Under the pieces are notes generated by a model that was given only the letters and a program-made list of their open reading frames with translations, did no database searches and had not been told where the DNA came from. A stretch of DNA of 64,000 nt from Bordetella genomosp. 11 (GTDB lineage: Bacteria; Pseudomonadota; Gammaproteobacteria; Burkholderiales; Burkholderiaceae_B). The stretch covers positions 1,178,001 through 1,242,000 of the forward strand of contig NZ_NEVS01000001.1 in assembly GCF_002261215.1 (NCBI RefSeq), read 5' to 3'. Positions 1 through 8,296 of this stretch are shown here, in pieces. A program made the position numbers and the translations under genes. Numbering within the stretch: the stretch's first letter is position 1; each line of letters starts with the position of its first letter.

Positions 1-152
1 TCTGGGACATGGCACGGATCTTCTCCGCGCAGGACGTTATCAAGCCGCAGGAAACGCGCGCATTCCTGATCCGCATGCTGGACGTACACCGGCGCCGCCG
101 TGCGGGCGGAATCGGCGAACACCTGATGCGCACCTGGCCCACCAGTTACTGA
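1..152 (+). CDS. Acyl-CoA carboxylase carboxyltransferase subunit, C-terminal end (partial)
   Basis: Only the last 49 residues are present; the reading frame enters from the left edge (first full codon at base 3) and stops at 150-152. The tail contains the motif DVIKPQETRAFLIRML, typical of the C-terminus of the beta (carboxyltransferase) subunit of acetyl-/propionyl-CoA carboxylases, which moves the carboxyl group from carboxybiotin to an acyl-CoA. It lies 24 bp before the acyl-CoA synthetase gene on the same strand, so the two are probably co-transcribed. The matching biotin carrier and biotin carboxylase genes lie 4.5-6.1 kb on the opposite strand, which suggests one acyl-CoA carboxylase locus. 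The substrate cannot be judged from this fragment. Confidence 0.75.
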   Translation, partial: WDMARIFSAQDVIKPQETRAFLIRMLDVHRRRRAGGIGEHLMRTWPTSY

Positions 153-176
153 GGCCGCCTCCAGGGGGAAAGCACT

Positions 177-2417
177 ATGACGGAACGCAATCCGGCGCGG
201 GACATCATCGTCCGCGCGCGCGAGGAACATCGCCAGGCCCTGAGCGAGGCCGACGGCAAGGCATTGCTGGCGGCATTCGGTATCGCCGTCCCGCGCGCCG
301 TGGTGGCCCGCGATGCGGACGACGCGGCCGCGCGGGCGGCCGGGCTGACGGGCCCTTTCGTGACGAAGGTGGTGTCGCCCGATATCCTGCACAAGTCCGA
401 TGCGGGCGGCGTCGCGCTGAACCTGGCCGATGCCGCCGCGGTGGGCGCGGCCGTACGCGCGATGGCCGTCCGGCCGACGATCGCCGCCGCGCGGGTGGAC
501 GGCTGGCTGGTGGAGGAAATGGCGCCGCGCGGCATCGAGGTGGCGGTAGGGGCGGTGCGCGATCCGCAGTTCGGCCCGCTGATCATGGTGGGCCTGGGCG
601 GCATTTTCGTCGAAGTATTGAAGGACGTGGCGTTTCGCATTTGTCCCATTACGGAGGCCGATGCGTGGGCGATGCTGGACGAGCTGCGCGGGGCCGCTTT
701 GTTGCGTGGCGCGCGAGGCCAGGACCCGGTGGACCGGCACGCGCTGGTACGCGCGCTGATGGCGGTGGGTGGCAAGGGTGGGTTGCTGGAAGCGCTGGGC
801 GATGACCTTGCCGAACTGGACATCAATCCGCTGATCGCTTCGCCGGCCGGCGTGCGCGCGGTGGATGCGCGATTCGTACTGACGCCGCCAGCGGAAGCGA
901 GCCCCGCCGACAAGGCATCCGCCGTATCGCCATCGAGCGGCGCCGCCGTGCCGCGCGGCGGCGAAGATATCCTTGCCTATTACCGGCCGCTGTTCCGTCC
1001 GCGCACGGTTGCCGTGTTGGGCGCTTCGACGCGCAGCGTGGCGATCGCCAATACATTCATCCGCCGCCTGAAAGCCTACGGCTATAACGGCGCGATCTAT
1101 CCCATTCATCCCACCGCGGCCGAAGTGGAGGGCTTGCCCGCCTATCCCAGCCTGGCCGAAACGCCGCAACCCGTAGACTATGCCTACGTCGCGATCGGCG
1201 CGGCGCAGATCCCCGACGTGCTGGGCGCGGCGGCGGGACGCTGCCGATTCGCGCAGGTGATTTCTTCCGGCTTCGGCGAAACCGAGGAAGGCCGCGAGAC
1301 GCAGCAGGCGTTGGTCGAAGGGGCGCGCGCGGGCGGCGTGCGCGTGCTGGGGCCGAATTGCCTGGGCACGTATTCTCCACGCGGCGGGCTGACGTTTCCC
1401 GCCGATGCTCCCAAGGAAGCGGGTACCATCGGCATCGTGTCGCAGTCGGGCGGGTTGTCCACCGATATCATCAAGCGCGGTCAATGGCGCGGGCTGCGCT
1501 TCAGCGGACTGGTGACCATCGGCAATAGCGCCGATATCGCGCCGCATGATTTGCTCGAATACTTTCTGTACGACCCCGATACCAAGGCGGTGGGCCTGTA
1601 CCTGGAAGATATCAAGGACGGCCGGGCGTTCTTCGAGCTGCTGCGCAATGCGCCAGTGGCCAAGCCGGTCGTGATCCTGAAGGGCGGCACGACGAGCCTG
1701 GGGCGGCTGGCGGCCAGCTCGCATACGGGCGCGCTGGGCGGACACGAACGTGCCTGGGACGCGCTGGCCGCCCAGACGCCGGTGGCGCTGGTGCAGACGG
1801 TCGACGAGTTCATCAATGCCTTGTTGGCCCTGCAACACCTGACGCCGCGCCCGCAACGGCCGACGCGCGTCGTGACCTTGTTCGGCAACGGCGGCGGGTC
1901 CAGCGTGCTGGGTGCGGACAGTTTCGCCCGCGAAGGACTGGCGGTCGCGCCTTTCGGCAAGGCGGCGCGCGAGGCGCTGGAGGCACTGGGTTTTCCGCCG
2001 GGGACGAGCGTGCTGAATCCCATCGATACGCCGGTGCGGTCCTTGCAGGAGAAGGACGGCTGGGTGGCGGGCGAGATCCTGGACCTGGTCTACGAACACG
2101 CGCGGCCCGATGCGGTGGCCATGCATTTGAACCTGGCAGCCTTCGTGGGCCGGGGGTCGGTGGATCCGATCGGCAATCTGCTGGCGGTGGTGGAACAGAC
2201 GCAGCGCAAGTGGGCGGGACAGGCGCATTTCCTGCTCGCCTTGCGGGGCGACGGGTCGCCCGAGCTGGACGATAGCAAACGAGCGTATCGGGAAAGGGCG
2301 CGGGCGGTGGGTGTGCCGGTGTATGACGAAATTCCGGATCTGGCGAAGGCGTTGGCGGTGGTGGCCGTTCTGGAGGATCGGTTGGCGGCCTGGCAGGCGG
2401 CGGCGCATCAGCGGTAG
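177..2417 (+). CDS. Acetate--CoA ligase (ADP-forming)-family acyl-CoA synthetase
   Basis: A 746-residue protein of the ADP-forming acyl-CoA synthetase superfamily (acetyl-CoA synthetase / Pat-like / succinyl-CoA ligase fold). An ATP-grasp domain comes first (about residues 10-225, with the VSPDILHKSDAGGV loop), followed by an Ala/Pro-rich linker and a CoA-binding Rossmann domain (from about residue 270, VAVLGAST). A succinyl-CoA-ligase-like domain follows, with GIVSQSGG and the SSHTGALGG phosphohistidine-type segment. The start at 177 has a purine-rich ribosome-binding site (AGGGGGAA). Family members interconvert acyl-CoA and acid with ADP/ATP; the substrate is not evident. The neighbouring carboxylase subunits suggest acyl-CoA or short-chain acid catabolism. 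Confidence 0.85.
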   Translation: MTERNPARDIIVRAREEHRQALSEADGKALLAAFGIAVPRAVVARDADDAAARAAGLTGPFVTKVVSPDILHKSDAGGVALNLADAAAVGAAVRAMAVRPTIAAARVDGWLVEEMAPRGIEVAVGAVRDPQFGPLIMVGLGGIFVEVLKDVAFRICPITEADAWAMLDELRGAALLRGARGQDPVDRHALVRALMAVGGKGGLLEALGDDLAELDINPLIASPAGVRAVDARFVLTPPAEASPADKASAVSPSSGAAVPRGGEDILAYYRPLFRPRTVAVLGASTRSVAIANTFIRRLKAYGYNGAIYPIHPTAAEVEGLPAYPSLAETPQPVDYAYVAIGAAQIPDVLGAAAGRCRFAQVISSGFGETEEGRETQQALVEGARAGGVRVLGPNCLGTYSPRGGLTFPADAPKEAGTIGIVSQSGGLSTDIIKRGQWRGLRFSGLVTIGNSADIAPHDLLEYFLYDPDTKAVGLYLEDIKDGRAFFELLRNAPVAKPVVILKGGTTSLGRLAASSHTGALGGHERAWDALAAQTPVALVQTVDEFINALLALQHLTPRPQRPTRVVTLFGNGGGSSVLGADSFAREGLAVAPFGKAAREALEALGFPPGTSVLNPIDTPVRSLQEKDGWVAGEILDLVYEHARPDAVAMHLNLAAFVGRGSVDPIGNLLAVVEQTQRKWAGQAHFLLALRGDGSPELDDSKRAYRERARAVGVPVYDEIPDLAKALAVVAVLEDRLAAWQAAAHQR

Positions 2418-2433
2418 GGATTTGGCGGTTGCG

Positions 2434-2540
2434 GGGTGGCTTGTGGGTGCCGTGCGGTGATCGGTGCTGTTCGTGGGTGGCTTGCTGGTGCCGTGCGCTG
2501 ATCGATGCTGTTCGTGAGTGGTTTGCTAGTGCCGTCCGTC
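2434..2540 (+). repeat. 41-bp tandem repeat, about 2.6 copies
   Basis: The motif beginning GGGTGGCTTG recurs with a 41-bp period at 2434, 2475 and 2516. Each copy carries a TGCCGTGCG-(G/C)TGATCG core, and the third copy is cut short where the TIR element begins at 2534. One inverted copy of the same unit sits at the far end of the palindrome (about 3556-3598). Confidence 0.8.
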
Positions 2541-2735
2541 GGGGGTGGTGCCTGTCGGGGCCAGCCCGGAGGAGCCGGTCCGGCGCCTTCGCACCGGACT
2601 CCCGCGTTGTCATCCTCGTACGGCGGCCGAAGTGGCGGTGGTTTTCTTGCGGGTTTTTTGCCCGGCCGTCCTCCCTTCGGATTCCCTCGCGCGGCTCCAA
2701 CGGGCTGGCCCCGACAGGCACCACCCCCGACGGAC
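2534..2735 (+). mobile_element. MITE-like element, copy 1 (35-bp perfect TIRs)
   Basis: A 202-bp unit bounded by perfect 35-bp terminal inverted repeats (2534-2568 and 2701-2735; inner ends CCAGCCCG / CGGGCTGG). The interior has no coding capacity and contains a short inverted GGTCCGGCGCC/GGACTCC-like segment and a T-rich tract. Copy 2 is at 3353-3555 in opposite orientation. Both copies share the same flanking bases (CTAGTGCC outside one end, TCCG(A/G)TTTG outside the other). The whole arm was therefore probably duplicated, rather than two independent insertions occurring. No target-site duplication was identified. Confidence 0.7.
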
Positions 2736-3352
2736 TCCGATTTGCCCTTAATCACGAGCGCTGCGACGAGCTGGTTTCTCGCGCTTCGTGGGTGGGGGAT
2801 GTCGCCGCTGAAGGATCTTGCGGTGCACGTCGCATCGAGGCCGCCCAGCGCGGCCCCGATGCGCCTACTCGGTGGTTGACTGCGACGGGCTGCATGCGGA
2901 TGGCTGTGGGAATGGCGGCGATGGTGGAATGCGACGTGCTGGGGGCTGCAGACGAGAAATCCTGACATCGCGCAGGCTCTGGATGCCGCGGATACCCCGG
3001 AATCCGGACAGTCCCGTACGCCGTATAGGGGGCCATGTCGCGGCTTGATCGCCATGCCGCGTTTCGTTGACTATCTCGGCTCGTTCACCATATCGCGTAT
3101 GGTTGACCATCGCAGCTCGCAGGCCATCTAGCCCAAGGCACATGCGGATGCGTGCATGCAACGGCATCCACTCCAGATGCAAGGCCGTCGCACGAAAGCC
3201 CCCGCGGCATAACGCACCGTGTAGGCGATCGCTGGCCGCGCTGGGCGGCCGGCGATCGACGTGCGCCGCAAAATCTTCCACCGGCAGCAACCGCCACCCA
3301 CGAAGCGCAAGAACCCAGCTCGTCGCAGCGACCGTAATTAAGGCAAACCGGA

Positions 3353-3555
3353 GTCCGGCGGGGGTGATGCCTGTCGGGGCCAGCCCGTTGGAGCCGCGCG
3401 AGGGAATCCGTAGGAAGGACGGCCGGGCAAAAAAAAACGCAAGAACCCCACCGCCACTTCGGCCGCCGTACGAGGATGACAACGCGGGAGTCCGGCGCGA
3501 AGGCGCCGGACCGGCTCCTCCGGGCTGGCCCCGACAGGCATCACCCCCGCCGGAC
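3353..3555 (-). mobile_element. MITE-like element, copy 2 (inverted)
   Basis: A 203-bp inverted copy of the 2534-2735 unit. Its terminal repeats at 3353-3387 and 3521-3555 keep the core TGCCTGTCGGGGCCAGCCCG, although scattered substitutions separate the two copies: GTGATG here against GTGGTG in copy 1, and a longer homopolymer run inside. No transposase gene is present in the window. Confidence 0.7.
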
Positions 3556-3643
3556 GGCACTAGCAAGCCACCCGCCAACAGCCCCGATCACCGCACAGAA
3601 CAAAGCAACACACCTGCCGAAGGAAAAAACGAAACCGCCAGCC

Positions 3644-4522
3644 CTAAACGATCCCTGTATTCTTCTTGAACGAAGCCACCTGCTCCGGCGTGAAACTCGG
3701 CAGCCGAAGATCCCGCAGATAAGGACCGAACGCCTCGTCTATCTGGTCCCCGAACCGCGAAAAAATCTCCGCCATGTAGTAATCATGGCGAATCAACGAC
3801 AGCGCCATCGTCACAATCGGCATGTTCTTGGAATGCGCCGCGATCACATCCCCCTCGACATTGGCCGTCAGCATCTCCCGATAGTCGACCGCCAGCGTGA
3901 ACAGATTGTCCGCCGTCCCCATTCGCACACCGTTGTTCTCGTGGATATACACGCGGCACTTATCGGTATACCGGAACTCCTCGGCATTGTTCCCGAACAG
4001 CACGATCAGCAAGCGCACCCCACGCGTCACCGCCGCCTCGCGCAGACGATCCGCATGTCGGCGCAGCACGTGATCGGCGGCCTTGATCCACACCGTCGCC
4101 GTGCTCCGCTCGATCAGCATGTCGATATGTTCGTGCACCGCCGCGTCGCCGCGCAGCGTCCAGACGTACTGGTCCTCGGTGCGCGGCGTGACCGCCTCCA
4201 GGCGCTCGGTCAGGCCGGCGCACAGCGAACGCGTCTGTCGCGCGATTGCGTCCAGCAGCTCGCGCGGGCGCGCGGCGACATAGCAGGTCGGGTTCTCTCG
4301 CACCGGCAGCACGGCGCCGCGGCGCGCCAGGCTGTCCAGCGCGCTATAGGTATTGGGCCGCGGCACGCCGGCCTGCTTGGAAATCTCGTAGGCCGTCGAC
4401 GGCGGCATGCCCAGCAGCTGGACATAAACCTTGGCTTCGTATTCCGTGAAGCCCAGTTTCTTCAAATCGCCGGAAATGTTGTCCGTGGACGCATCGTCCT
4501 TGGCCACATGCTTGACGCTCAT
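3644..4522 (-). CDS. TrmB-like helix-turn-helix transcriptional regulator
   Basis: A 292-residue protein with an N-terminal winged-helix domain of TrmB type (about residues 18-85). The stretch GFTEYEAKVYVQLLG and the recognition region GVPRPNTYSALDSL are diagnostic of that family. The rest resembles the TrmB C-terminal sensor or a phospholipase-D-like fold, but no effector pocket can be assigned. The gene starts 29 bp after the stop of the biotin carboxylase gene on the same strand, so it is probably the last gene of the accB-accC-like operon. A perfect palindrome overlapping the predicted operon promoter (6257-6270) is a candidate site for this regulator; that link is inference. Confidence 0.8.
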   Translation of the reverse strand: MSVKHVAKDDASTDNISGDLKKLGFTEYEAKVYVQLLGMPPSTAYEISKQAGVPRPNTYSALDSLARRGAVLPVRENPTCYVAARPRELLDAIARQTRSLCAGLTERLEAVTPRTEDQYVWTLRGDAAVHEHIDMLIERSTATVWIKAADHVLRRHADRLREAAVTRGVRLLIVLFGNNAEEFRYTDKCRVYIHENNGVRMGTADNLFTLAVDYREMLTANVEGDVIAAHSKNMPIVTMALSLIRHDYYMAEIFSRFGDQIDEAFGPYLRDLRLPSFTPEQVASFKKNTGIV

Positions 4523-4551
4523 CGGGGTACCCCGTCGGAAACCGTGCGAGT

Positions 4552-5916
4552 TTAGCAGAGGGCCTGGCGATGCGACTCCACAAAACCGGTATGAACGTCG
4601 CCGGCCGCGAACGCCGGATGTTCCAGGCAGGCGATCAGGAAATCGCGATTGTGGCGTATCCCTTCGACCTCGAACCGCCGCAGGGCCTCGGCGGCGCGGC
4701 GGCGCGCGGTGTCGCGGTCTTCGCCGTGCGCGATCAGCTTGGCGATCATCGGATCGTAGAAAGGCGTGATCTCATCTCCTTCCCGGTAGCCGCTGTCCAC
4801 GCGGATGCCCGGCATGCCGGCAGGTGGGCGGAACACGGTCAGGCGGCCCGGCGAGGGCATGAACATGCGCTTGGGGTCCTCGGCATAGAGCCGGCATTCG
4901 ATGGCATGGCCCTGCGCGGCGATGGCATCCTGGGATAGTGCGGGCAGGCTGTCGCGCGCCAGGTCGATCTGCATTGCCACCAGATCGCGTCCGGTGATCA
5001 TCTCGGTCACCGGGTGTTCCACCTGGATGCGGGTATTCATCTCCAGGAAGTAGAACTCGAAGGATCCCGCGTCGACGATGAATTCGACCGTGCCGGCGCC
5101 CTGGTAGCGCGTGGCGCGGCACAGGTCGACCGCGGCCTGGGCCATCCTGGCGCGCGTGGCGGAGGGCAGGCCGGGCGCCGGGCTTTCCTCGATGATTTTC
5201 TGGTAGCGGCGCTGCAGGGAACAGTCGCGTTCGTACAGGTGGATGGCGTTGCCGTCGCCGAAGCCGAAGACCTGGATCTCGACGTGGCGCGCCAGCGGGA
5301 TATAGCGTTCCAGGAAAACCGCGCCGTTGCCGAAGGCCTTGGCCGCCATGGATTGGCTGGCTTCGACGACGGCCTGCAAGTCCTCGGGGCGGTCGACGCG
5401 GCGCATGCCGATGCCGCCGCCCCCGGCCACGGCTTTCACCAGCAGGGGATAGCCGACGCGCGCGGCGCTTTCGGCGATGCCGTCCAGTGCGCCCGTCTCG
5501 TAGCGGTCGCTGCCGGGTACCACCGGCACGCCGGCGGCGATGGCCAGTTCGCGGGCGCGCTGCTTATCGCCCATGTCGCGGATGCTGTCCGGGCGCGGTC
5601 CGACCCAGGTCAGGCCCGCCGCCAGCACGGCCTGGGCGAAGGCGGCGTTTTCGGAAAGAAAGCCGTAGCCGGGATGGATGGCCTGGGCACCGGTGTCGGC
5701 GGCGGCCTGGAGGATCGCTTCCGGACGTAGATAGCTTTCGCTGGCGCGCGACGGACCGATCGCGCGTGCCTGGTCGGCCATGGCGACGTGGGCGGCCTGG
5801 GCGTCCGCTTCCGAATAGACGGCGACGGTTTCGATATCCAGGGCGCGGCAGCTGCGCATGACGCGGCAGGCGATTTCGCCGCGGTTGGCGACCAGCAGGC
5901 GGTTCAGGGACGCCAT
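4552..5916 (-). CDS. Acyl-CoA carboxylase, biotin carboxylase subunit
   Basis: A 454-residue biotin carboxylase, close to the roughly 450 residues of AccC. It uses ATP and bicarbonate to carboxylate biotin on the carrier protein. The N-terminal domain begins NRLLVANRGEIACRV; the ATP-grasp glycine loop is KAVAGGGGIGMR; the catalytic/metal region FLEMNTRIQVEHPVTE is intact. It starts 7 bp after the stop of the small biotinyl carrier gene and is clearly in one operon with it. This is a stand-alone subunit like AccC rather than a fused AccA3/PccA type. With a second, unlinked carboxyltransferase nearby, a propionyl-, acetyl- or other acyl-CoA role is open. Confidence 0.9.
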   Translation of the reverse strand: MASLNRLLVANRGEIACRVMRSCRALDIETVAVYSEADAQAAHVAMADQARAIGPSRASESYLRPEAILQAAADTGAQAIHPGYGFLSENAAFAQAVLAAGLTWVGPRPDSIRDMGDKQRARELAIAAGVPVVPGSDRYETGALDGIAESAARVGYPLLVKAVAGGGGIGMRRVDRPEDLQAVVEASQSMAAKAFGNGAVFLERYIPLARHVEIQVFGFGDGNAIHLYERDCSLQRRYQKIIEESPAPGLPSATRARMAQAAVDLCRATRYQGAGTVEFIVDAGSFEFYFLEMNTRIQVEHPVTEMITGRDLVAMQIDLARDSLPALSQDAIAAQGHAIECRLYAEDPKRMFMPSPGRLTVFRPPAGMPGIRVDSGYREGDEITPFYDPMIAKLIAHGEDRDTARRRAAEALRRFEVEGIRHNRDFLIACLEHPAFAAGDVHTGFVESHRQALC

Positions 5917-5923
5917 GGCGGCC

Positions 5924-6145
5924 TCACACCGACAGGCGAGCGACGACGCTGCCTTCGGACACGGTTTGCTCCGGCTGGACCAGGATCTCGGCGATGGTGC
6001 CGGCTTCCGGTGCCACGACGGGGATTTCCATTTTCATGGATTCCAGAATCAGGATCGGTTCGTCCTCTTCCACGGTATCGCCCGGCTTGCGCAGGATTTT
6101 CCAGACATTGCCGGTGATCTCGGTCTTGACGTCTACGGTACTCAT
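5924..6145 (-). CDS. Biotin/lipoyl carrier protein of acyl-CoA carboxylase
   Basis: A 73-residue single-domain biotinyl carrier. The attachment motif ESMKME contains the lysine that is biotinylated, and the proline/valine-rich hammerhead on each side (GDTVEEDEP, IPVVAPEAGTI) is complete. The start at 6145 was chosen because GGAGG lies 8 bases before it; an upstream in-frame Met at 6190 would add 15 residues with no homology value. It is much shorter than AccB (about 155 residues) because it lacks the N-terminal extension, as in other acyl-CoA carboxylase carriers. It is the first gene of the accB-accC-trmB-like operon. Confidence 0.88.
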   Translation of the reverse strand: MSTVDVKTEITGNVWKILRKPGDTVEEDEPILILESMKMEIPVVAPEAGTIAEILVQPEQTVSEGSVVARLSV

Positions 6146-6237
6146 GCCGTGTTCCTCCATATGGCCCGATGGTGGCGCGCGCTGCGCCAACGGGCATCGA
6201 TACGACGATGCGGCCGCGAGCGGGCGTGGCTGGATCC

Positions 6238-6266
6238 AGAATAGGGGATATTGGTAGTTGTTGCAA
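6238..6266 (-). promoter_or_regulatory. Candidate sigma-70 promoter of the carrier/carboxylase operon
   Basis: On the minus strand, TTGCAA (6261-6266) and TATTCT (6238-6243) are separated by exactly 17 bp and lie about 90 bp upstream of the biotin carrier start. Each hexamer matches the sigma-70 consensus at four of six positions. The -35 element sits in the middle of the palindrome at 6257-6270. Confidence 0.5.
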
Positions 6267-6270
6267 CAAC
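6257..6270. promoter_or_regulatory. 14-bp perfect palindrome, probable operator
   Basis: GTTGTTGCAACAAC is a perfect dyad in the 257-bp space between the divergent biotin carrier and protease genes. It covers the predicted -35 box of the carboxylase operon, the position expected for a repressor site. The TrmB-like regulator encoded at the end of that operon is the obvious candidate ligand, but this is inferred from position only. Confidence 0.6.
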
Positions 6271-6402
6271 AACGTTAATGGCGTTGACGAATCGTTGGTG
6301 CGGCGCGCGCCGGGGCGGCTTATGCAGGGATCGGAATGCAGGCAGACGGACACCACAGGGAATCGAACATCCGATCCGTCATCGCACGCAGGTTATGTCG
6401 TC

Positions 6403-8157
6403 ATGATCACGTCTTCCTTCCCCATTGCGCACGCCCCGCGGCCACCCGGCAGCGATACGCCTTCCCCGCATTTGCCCGGATCCGGGCCGGCGGCGCCGCA
6501 AGACGGGGCGACGGGACACGCGGCGGGCGCGGCGGCAGCGTTCGAGCGGGCGGTGCCGAACGACCCGTTGTATCCCTTCCAGTGGCATCTGAACAATACC
6601 GGCCGGCGCGTTTTCGCGGATACGGCGCCCAAGGCCGGCGTAGACCTGAACCTGGGCACGCTGCACCAGGAGGGCATAACGGGCAAGGACGTCGTGGTCG
6701 CGATACACGAGCCTGGCCGTATCGACCCGGATCACGAAGACCTGGCGCCCAATCTGCTGGTGCGCGCGCCCCTGGACCGGACCGGCCTGCGCGATCGCGA
6801 TATTGCCCATGCCACCGCCACGGCGGGCATCATCGGGGCGTTGGAAGGCAACGGCAAGGGCGGCGGCAGCATCGCGCCAGAGGCCAAACTGCTGGACATG
6901 CAGGCACCCGGCGCACGCGATGTGCCCCGGCCCGTGCTGCATAACATCAGCGGGGGAAACTCGCCGGTCATCTTCGCGCCGTATTCGGCGTCCGAGTATC
7001 CGGATGCGGATCTGGATGGAAACACTGGCGAATTGTTCATCAAGTCCGCGGGCAACGAATTCGAAAGCGCCGACAAGATAGGCATCGGCGCGGAAACCTG
7101 CCGTGCGGCGACCGGCGGCACGGGCATCGGTTGCCTGACCGCCACGGCGGACACGATGAACGCCATGGCCCGCGTCGTGACGGTGGGGGCGGTGAACGCG
7201 GACGGCATCAAGTCCTCCTATTCCAATACGGGTTCGGCGCTCTGGGTATCCGGCCTGGGGGGCGAGTTCGGCCTGGAAAAGGCCCTCGTGGCGCAGTCCC
7301 ATGCGCAGTCGGGCACGTCTTCGGTGGACGATACGCATTTGTATGCGCCCGCCATCGTGACGACGGACGCCTCCGGCCTGGCGCAGGGATTGAACCGCGA
7401 CGAGCCGGGCCTGCCGCGCTACAACGCGCTCGACAGCGGCAGTCTGTCCAGCGTCGATGCCAGCGGCGATTACACCGCCCGTGCCAATGGGACGTCGGCC
7501 GCCGCGCCCACCGTGACGGGCGTCGCGGCGCTGATGCTGCAAGCCAACCCGGCGCTGACCTGGCGCGATATCAAGTACATCCTCGCCACGACCGCACGCA
7601 AGATCGATCCCGACCGTCCGGACATCGTCCGGCAGGGGCTGGTACTGGACGACGGCTGGGTCAGGAATGCCGCGGGCCGCTCCTTCAGCAACTGGTACGG
7701 CTTCGGTCTGGTCGACGCCACGGCTGCCGTGCACGCGGCCCGGCGCCACACGCCCCTGGGCCCGCTGCGCAACACGGGCTGGGTCGCAATGAGCGGCGAC
7801 GCGGTCCCCATCGGCGCCTGCGATGCGCCGGGGACCGGCGCGCCGATCGCGGTGAAAGACGACATAAAGATCGAAACGGTACAGCTGCGGTTGCGCACCA
7901 CGCACAAGGATCCCAACCGACTGCATATCGCGCTCATATCGCCGTCCGGCACCCGCAGCATCATTCTGCCGGCGGGCACGCTCGTCATGCTGGCGGGCGA
8001 CACCTTCTCCATCGACCTGGCCGCTTCGAACGCCTTCCTGGACGAGTCCGCGCGCGGCACCTGGACATTGCAGGTCACCGACGCGGCGAGTCCGGCGTCC
8101 TCCGCGGACGCGCCAGGCACCATCGTGTCCTGGGATCTTCGCGTGCTGGGGCATTGA
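6403..8157 (+). CDS. S8 (kexin/subtilisin-like) peptidase with C-terminal P domain, atypical catalytic Asp
   Basis: 584 residues from the ATG at 6403, chosen because upstream in-frame codons encode no recognisable domain and an AGG lies 13 bases before it. The order is a Pro/Ala-rich N-terminus without an evident signal peptide, a subtilase domain (about residues 45-450), then a proprotein-convertase P domain (about 455-584, with LHIALISPSGT and GTWTLQVTD). His136 (HATATAG), the oxyanion Asn218 (SAGN) and Ser365 (NGTSAAAP) are in place. The Asp site, normally AIVDDG, reads AIHEPG with Glu103. Activity is therefore uncertain; it may be weak, altered or lost. No obvious partner gene is adjacent. 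Confidence 0.85.
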   Translation: MITSSFPIAHAPRPPGSDTPSPHLPGSGPAAPQDGATGHAAGAAAAFERAVPNDPLYPFQWHLNNTGRRVFADTAPKAGVDLNLGTLHQEGITGKDVVVAIHEPGRIDPDHEDLAPNLLVRAPLDRTGLRDRDIAHATATAGIIGALEGNGKGGGSIAPEAKLLDMQAPGARDVPRPVLHNISGGNSPVIFAPYSASEYPDADLDGNTGELFIKSAGNEFESADKIGIGAETCRAATGGTGIGCLTATADTMNAMARVVTVGAVNADGIKSSYSNTGSALWVSGLGGEFGLEKALVAQSHAQSGTSSVDDTHLYAPAIVTTDASGLAQGLNRDEPGLPRYNALDSGSLSSVDASGDYTARANGTSAAAPTVTGVAALMLQANPALTWRDIKYILATTARKIDPDRPDIVRQGLVLDDGWVRNAAGRSFSNWYGFGLVDATAAVHAARRHTPLGPLRNTGWVAMSGDAVPIGACDAPGTGAPIAVKDDIKIETVQLRLRTTHKDPNRLHIALISPSGTRSIILPAGTLVMLAGDTFSIDLAASNAFLDESARGTWTLQVTDAASPASSADAPGTIVSWDLRVLGH

Positions 8158-8296
8158 TGCGCAAGGCGGCTACCGCGGACGAGACCTTCGCTGTCCGGCG
8201 AGGTCTTCCCATCGTCAGGGTTTGCATGCGCATGGGCATGCACGGCCTGCTGTGCATCGGCGGCCTGGCCGGCGCGGCCGGCCTGTTCGTCCACGA

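Larger units (their letters stand above)
2418..3643. repeat. Gene-free 1.2-kb region forming a long imperfect palindrome
   Basis: No credible gene was found between the convergent ends of the synthetase and TrmB genes. The sequence from about 2490 to 2872 reappears, inverted and diverged, at about 3222-3598, leaving a spacer of roughly 350 bp. The homology covers a 202-bp element with terminal inverted repeats plus about 135 bp of inner flank that contains GCTGCGACGAGCTGG on one arm and its complement on the other. Short open frames here run through both arms and match nothing recognisable. The spacer holds smaller symmetries, for example ACCATA/TATGGT at 3087-3103. The arms look like an inverted duplication or a decayed mobile unit. 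Confidence 0.85.

Noticed and set aside
2434-2540. Tandem 41-bp repeats as a CRISPR array
   Set aside because: Units are contiguous, with no unique spacers between conserved repeats and no cas genes nearby.
2429-3669. Several overlapping 60-237-codon frames in the palindrome region
   Set aside because: They run through both arms of the inverted repeat on both strands, have repeated low-complexity products and no ribosome-binding site. They follow from the repeat structure.
6379-8154. A 591-codon minus-strand frame opposite the S8 protease
   Set aside because: Product is Arg/Gly-rich without motifs; the plus-strand frame has triad residues and a P domain.
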